The translations under genes were made by a program, and so were the position numbers. A DNA stretch of 64,000 nt from Filosporella fistucella (taxonomy: Eukaryota > Ascomycota > Leotiomycetes > Helotiales), in contig JAQJZZ010000011.1 of assembly GCA_030077755.1 (NCBI GenBank), positions 2,914,001 through 2,978,000 of the forward strand, written 5' to 3'. This document shows, in pieces, positions 59,082 through 64,000 of the stretch; within the stretch, counting starts at the first letter, position 1, and each line of letters opens with the position of its first letter. Below the pieces are notes generated by a model. The model was not told the origin of the DNA. It ran no database searches and saw nothing but the letters and a program-made list of their open reading frames with translations.

Positions 59082-61616
59082 ATGTCGGATAAGGCATCTG
59101 GATCGCCAGATGAGGTATATTCCTCTCACAATGAGAAGAATCTGCACGATGAAAAGGAAAATGGAGCCAGAATGCCTGAATTGGCTGATGCGACTGGTCG
59201 TCGTAAATCAGTCGCTCTCAATATCGTTGATAATCCACTGAGAGTAAGTATATAGCTTAATAACATATCCTATCTCCCAGGAGCAAAAACTGATATCTAT
59301 TCAGCGTCATTCTAGAGAACAAACCATCGCCGAAGCTCAAGCTTTCGCCCAGGAGCATGGCATGGCTGAGCACTCGGACTTATTTGGACGAGCAGCTCTT
59401 GTTGCACGCGAAGGCGAACGCTTCGAAATGGTCCACGAACTACTTCCCGACGAACGAGAGGCTCTCATCTACGAGCGCGATCATATCTGGCATGGTTCTT
59501 TTATGCTCTGGTACTCTATCGCGTTGTGTGCTATGGGAGCTGCGACACAAGGTTGGGATCAGACTGGTTCAAATGGAGCTAATCTGTCTTTCCCTGAGGA
59601 ATTTGGGATTAATGGGACTGGGAAAGATGAATGGATTGTGGGAATAATTAATGCGATTATTTTCTTGACGGCTGGTTTGATGTAAGTGGCGAATTTTCAT
59701 AAATCTACTGACTATACTGCTTAAGTACCCCGCTACTCCAGATTCTTGGCTCCCGCAAGCTACTTAGATTTCATATTTCTTTTTCCATATCTTTTATCGA
59801 AAAAATATCCTGCAAAGGACCTTTCTGACAAAAAGAACATCACAACTAACGTATAATAAAGTGGTGCATTCATCGTCGATCCACTAAACCACTATCTCGG
59901 CCGACGTGGAGAAATCTTCCTCACAGCATGCTGTCTAACAGCCACCCCAATCGGATCCGCATTTGCAAAATCATGGCAAGGACTATTCGCAGCTCGATTC
60001 GTGATGGGAATCGGGATCGGAGCCAAGAACGCAACTGTTCCTATCTACTCTGCTGAGATGGCACCTGCTCGTATTCGAGGAGCTCTGGTTATGTTTTGGC
60101 AACTTTGGGTTGTAGCTGGTAAGCTTTCAATTTCTCTTTTGCCATCAGAGGATTAAAAATAATTGAAAAATAGGTATCTTCCTCGGATTCGCCGCCAACG
60201 TTATCGTCAAAGACACCGGTCGTATCTCGTGGCGCCTTCAATTGGGTTCCGCATTCATCCCCTCCTTCATCCTCGGAGCAGGCATATTCTTCTGTCCCGA
60301 ATCACCCCGTTGGCTCATGAAACACGGTAAAATACGAAAAGGCTTCGAATCAATGGCGAAATTACGTGCTCATCCTATTATCGGCGCAAGAGATTTCTAC
60401 TATTCATTTGTGATCTATCAAGAAGAAATCAAGATGGCAGGTGGTCTTGGATATTTTGCTCGTTTGAGAGATTGTTTCACCGTTCCGAGAATCAGAAGAG
60501 CGAATTATGGTGCTTCGACTGTGATGCTGGCGCAGCAGATGTGTGGGATTAATAGTATGTCCCCCCTCTTCTATTCGGAATTGAGACTTACATATGGCAG
60601 TTATTTCTTTCTATAGCTCCACAATCTTTAGAAATGTTGGATATACACCTACACAAGCTTTATACGCTTCGCTCGGCTACGGTGCAATTCAAGTCGTCTT
60701 CACGATCCCCACTCTCTTCCTCATCGATACTAAGGGTAGAAGAACATTATGCTTAATCGTTCGTCTACACCCCCTCCCCTATCCTCTAATTATACTAACA
60801 ATCCCCCAGACCTTCCCACTCATGTGTCTCTTCCTCCTCGCAGCCGGCCTCTCACTCCTAAAGAAAGACGGTACACGCGGTGAACAAATTGGTCCCGTAG
60901 TCTTGTATGCTCTCCCCATTCTTCCTCGTATCCTGAATACCGCTAATTGAAATAGATTCGTCTACCTCTTCACAATCTGTTATTCCCTCGGCGAAGGACC
61001 CGTTGCGTTCCAATACTCCGCTGAAGTTTTCCCTACTATCCAGCGTGAGCAAGGAATGGCATGGGCTGTTTGTATCAATAATACCTTTGGTACGTTTTCC
61101 CCTCCCTCATCTCCCCTCCCCTTCCTTTCCTTTCCGCCTAAGAAAAATTACTAACAATTTTCCTAGCTGGTATCCTCAGCTTAACATTCCCTCGTATGCA
61201 AACAGTTATGACTCCCACCGGAGCTTGTTAGTCCTTTCCCCTCCCTCTATTTCTCACAGAATCCCATCTAACTAATGGAAATAGTCGGATTCTACGCTGG
61301 TCTGAACCTAATAGCCTGGTTCATGATATTCTGTTTCGTGCGTGAGACGAAACAACTTACTCTTGAGGAAATTGATCGTATGTCTTCTTCCCCTCCCAAA
61401 AACAAACCCCAAAGAAAGGGGGGCAAAAAAAGAATAGAACTAACAAAACTTTCCAAAACAGAAGTCTTCTCAGTCCCCACAAAACAATTCCTAAACTACG
61501 AACTTACAACCTGGCTCCCTTACTTCTTTAAAAGACATATCCTGCGCAAAAGTATCGTTAAACCACCGCCTATCATTGAGAAAGCGGATTTGGTTGGGGA
61601 TGTTGTTGGGGAGTAA
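59082..61616 (+). CDS. MFS sugar porter (SP family)
   Basis: Ten exons: 59082-59243, 59305-59681, 59862-60118, 60174-60554, 60601-60758, 60810-60904, 60956-61089, 61167-61226, 61285-61377, 61462-61616. Phases close exactly to 623 residues. Sugar porter signatures are [11 protein letters not shown] in loop 1, [32 protein letters not shown] and [11 protein letters not shown] at the last helix. The long N-terminus (~150 residues before TM1) is charged, with a Glu-rich stretch just before TM1. The family imports hexoses, pentoses or inositol by proton symport. One intron (donor 60759) uses GTTCGT, as in the RTA1 gene. Polyol transport for the PKS pathway is only a speculation. Confidence 0.9.
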
Positions 61617-62069
61617 ATAAATTTTTTTTCCTTCCTTTTTCTTTTTGGGTTTGTGGTTTTGTGGATTGGAGAGGGCTGAGAGGTGGGATTTATTTATGTG
61701 AGGGGAGGGAGGAAGGGAGGAAGGGAAGAAGGGTTTGATGGAGGGGATGGGAGGCGCTGTAAATTTCTAAGATACCCGGTAGGGTTATTATGTTTTGTAA
61801 TTAGGATGGAGGATAAGGGCTTTCGATTGTCAGATATAGAAGAAAGATATCGAGCCTACCTATACATATTACAATATACACAAACACATACACTAAATTC
61901 TCAATTCTCACCTTTCACTTTTTCACCTCATAAGTCACCTCACTCTTTCCCAAAATCCCAATTTTAATTTGTCCTATATGCAAATACAATACAACACTCA
62001 TCCATGCTCTTAACCTCATATTTCCACATCTTAACTTTTGGTAGTCTCGGCAGTGCAATAGTGTAATAC
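61617..62069. other. Convergent intergenic spacer
   Basis: Between the ends of the sugar porter gene and the second 12-Cys gene. Purine-rich runs near 61700-61750; no gene. Confidence 0.5.
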
Positions 62070-62876
62070 TTAAATAGTAGCTGTCTCAATGGGAGGAAAT
62101 TTCCTGCAAGGATCGATGAAATATTGTGCGTTGCAGAGGAATGATGTTCTGAGGGTTGTAAGTTAGCTTTTCATCTTTTCTTCTCCATACCATTTGCACT
62201 CTAATCCTCCGTCCTTTTCCTTCTCTGTTTTCCCTTCATGGCCTTCCTCTCCTCTCCCCTCTCTCTAGCAAACATCTTTTTCCACTCTCCCCACGCAAGC
62301 CAATCCCATTATATCACATCAAAGCAAAAACCGCAAAACATGAAGAGAAACAAAAGACTTACTCCCCATCAGCACACCAACACAAACATTCATAATCATC
62401 TACACCCTTACACTTTCCCGTCGGTTTCGGCACCTTACTCGTCGTCGTTGAGATGGAGATAGGTGGTAGTCTCGTAGGTGTAACTAATGTAGGAATAGAG
62501 GGAGGGGAGGAAATAGATTTGCTAGAGATTGGGAGCTGGTGGTCGGAACATGGGTCTCGGACGTAGGTTACGCAGCAGTCGTAGGCGCTGGGGTGGGGTT
62601 AGTTGGGGTATCTGTTCGAAGAGAGGAGGGAAGGGTGATGGAGGAAGGGGAAGAGGATGAGGGAAGGAAGACATACGCTCCATCTGGGCAATAGGATGTA
62701 CAATGAGGTTTCTTGCAGTTATAAATCGTTCCTTCTGATAGTCGTTAGACATGAGTTGAGACAGCGGGGATTAAGGGGAGGTGATAGGGGGAAGTACCGA
62801 GTGGTGAAGGTGAAGGTGCAGCAATAGTATTTGTTGCGAGGAAGAAAACTGCTGTGAGGAGGGTTGAGATATGCAT
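62070..62876 (-). CDS. Small secreted 12-cysteine protein with Pro/Ser/Thr loop, paralog 2
   Basis: Exons (minus): 62798-62876, 62677-62734, 62363-62587, 62070-62148, giving 146 residues; introns of 63, 89 and 214 bp in phases 1, 2 and 2. The signal peptide is MHISTLLTAVFFLATNTIA. All 12 cysteines of the paralog at 53489-53968 are kept with identical spacing except one loop: 45 residues here against 11 there. Shared blocks are CPDGAAYDCCV, DDYECLCWC and LCNAQYFIDPC. The first exon is 79 nt in both genes. The extra loop residues are Pro, Ser, Thr and Ile-rich and would suit O-glycosylation. I see no GT-AG pair that would remove the loop. A TATAAA lies ~105-110 bases upstream on the minus strand (62981-62986). 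The function is unknown. Confidence 0.8.
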
Positions 62877-63613
62877 TTTGGATTTTGTGTTTTTGATAGA
62901 GGATTGTTAACAGAGAGAGATGAAGAAAATAATGGGGGATTGATATGAGATGTAAAGATATAGAGAGAAGGGCTAGTAAATTTATACCTCCAACCCCATC
63001 CCCTCCTACTCTTTCCTTCAGCCCTACAGGCAGCTTGCCCATCCTATCTATCCCTAAATCTCGGTCCGTCTCCCCATTCGTATTTCCTCCTCTCCTCTCT
63101 CCTCCCTCCTCTCCTTCAACTCCGTACCACCCTCTCCATTTTCCCAATCAATTCCTCCTCTCCACCAACGAAAGAAAATTTCAAACACGAGCTGGATAAA
63201 GGAGCTCAGGATAATTTACACAAACAGCCAGTCCGTCCAATAGGTTACAATAAAACATCGCTTAGGTGAGGGAAGAAACGCCATGTGAGGTGAGGTTTGT
63301 GGTTTTTGCTTCCGTCCACAGGTCTTGGCTATGTACGCCTCCGGGTGGAAAGCTGGAATGGAAACGGAAGGCTTGGTGTGGAATGCTATTTTTAGACAGG
63401 GGCGTGATTAAATGTTGCCTTGAAAAAGGATTTTGGGAGAAGGGAGGTGGATTATGGATAGGAGATTGTATACTTGCCGGCTGTTGGTGCGGTATGGAGG
63501 ACTTGGGATTGTGGGACGATGAAGGAGACATTTGTGGTCTGGAGAGTTAGTATCACATGATACTAGCATGTGATATCATTCTCTCTCAATCGTGTTACAA
63601 TAAGAGAATAATC
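62877..63613. other. Intergenic region upstream of the second 12-Cys gene
   Basis: C/T-rich strand bias near 63000-63150 opens long frames on both strands, but no gene is supported. Contains the palindrome at 63551-63575. Confidence 0.45.
63551..63575. repeat. Perfect 9-bp inverted repeat
   Basis: TATCACATG and CATGTGATA are separated by 7 bases (ATACTAG). The half-site contains the E-box-like CACATG. It lies 38 bases beyond the stop of the edge gene and 675 bases upstream of the second 12-Cys gene. Confidence 0.55.
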
Positions 63614-64000
63614 TCACTCAGCCCACGATATAGCGTAACCCTCAGCTCGTCCCTCAAATCGCAAAGTCCGAACAACATCTTCTAAAGTAGCATCGTGACC
63701 AGCAACCATATAATTGTAGGAATGTAACTTCATTTGTGCAACAACTACCCCAGAATCTATTTTAGGAAGCATGAAAACTAGCGAGCGAAATCATTCGCGC
63801 AAGAATTATCAACATGATAATTCGGGAGACGAGACTCGCTGCAATAAAAAGTAAATGAAGAAAAGCCAGATGGGATATAAGCAATGCCTAAAGAAGACAT
63901 CGCTTGCTCGGATGAGAACTCCGTGCCGCTTATGATGAGATTTCGGAATTAGGTAGTCCATATAATCTGGAATATACTTTGCAGCAACGACGAAACAGAA
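63614..64000 (-). CDS. Unidentified gene, 3' part (5' end outside window)
   Basis: The minus strand encodes a well-formed C-terminus ending YAISWAE with TGA at 63614-63616. The open frame begins after a stop near 63788 and includes IDSGVVVAQMKLHSYNYM and AGHDATLEDVV. Further upstream (63780-63900) a different minus-strand frame also looks coding (IPSGFSSFTFYCSE). The two frames could be joined by an intron ending at the AG about 63778-63779, or be one gene broken by a frameshift. I do not recognise the protein. Confidence 0.4.

Noticed and set aside
1..64000. CRISPR arrays, rRNA genes, complete transposons
   Set aside because: None seen: the only tandem repeats are coding or decayed, and no transposase or integrase frame is present.

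Overview
The window is nuclear DNA from a filamentous ascomycete (Pezizomycotina). Genes carry many short (44-150 bp) GT-AG introns with CTRAC/CTAAC-like branch sites. The families present are typically fungal: HET, CFEM, RTA1, DUF3176, Zn2Cys6, bZIP-DUF3425, Gfo/Idh/MocA and a highly reducing polyketide synthase. A leotiomycete-like (Helotiales) source fits the protein style, but that is an inference I could not test. I rebuilt exon structures by hand. Where I give exons, splice phases close exactly into one open frame.

Left third (1-26.6 kb): a membrane-protein 3' end; a secreted Ig/PKD-type protein; an AKR9-type aldo-keto reductase; a CFEM surface protein with a Gly run and a single TM; a 102-aa secreted protein with one perfect EF-hand loop; two unnamed four-TM proteins; a HET-domain protein; a broken ORF with four 18-residue Cys repeats; a secreted three-module CBM18 (hevein) protein; a P1B-type metal ATPase with about 16 CC pairs before its metal-binding domain; and a DUF3176 membrane protein.

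Middle (27.8-52.1 kb): probably one biosynthetic neighbourhood. It holds a YeeE/YedE sulfur transporter, a Zn2Cys6 regulator, a DHA2-type MFS pump, a ~3276-residue HR-PKS, an RTA1-family membrane protein and two different Gfo/Idh/MocA oxidoreductases. The PKS order is KS-AT-DH-MT-ER-KR-ACP followed by a C-terminal carnitine/choline acyltransferase-type domain. The PKS makes and methylates a reduced chain, and the acyltransferase domain should move it onto a hydroxyl acceptor. The sugar/cyclitol-type dehydrogenases hint that the acceptor or conjugate is a polyol or sugar. The pump and regulator complete a typical cluster.

Right third (53-64 kb): a bZIP-DUF3425 regulator, a ten-exon sugar-porter MFS protein, and two paralogous 12-cysteine small secreted proteins about 8 kb apart. 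The paralogs share cysteine spacing and all three intron positions and phases. They look like a recognisable but unnamed effector-like family. Between them lies an AT-rich stretch with diverged repeat copies whose differences are mostly transitions, suggestive of RIP. The right edge cuts a minus-strand gene.
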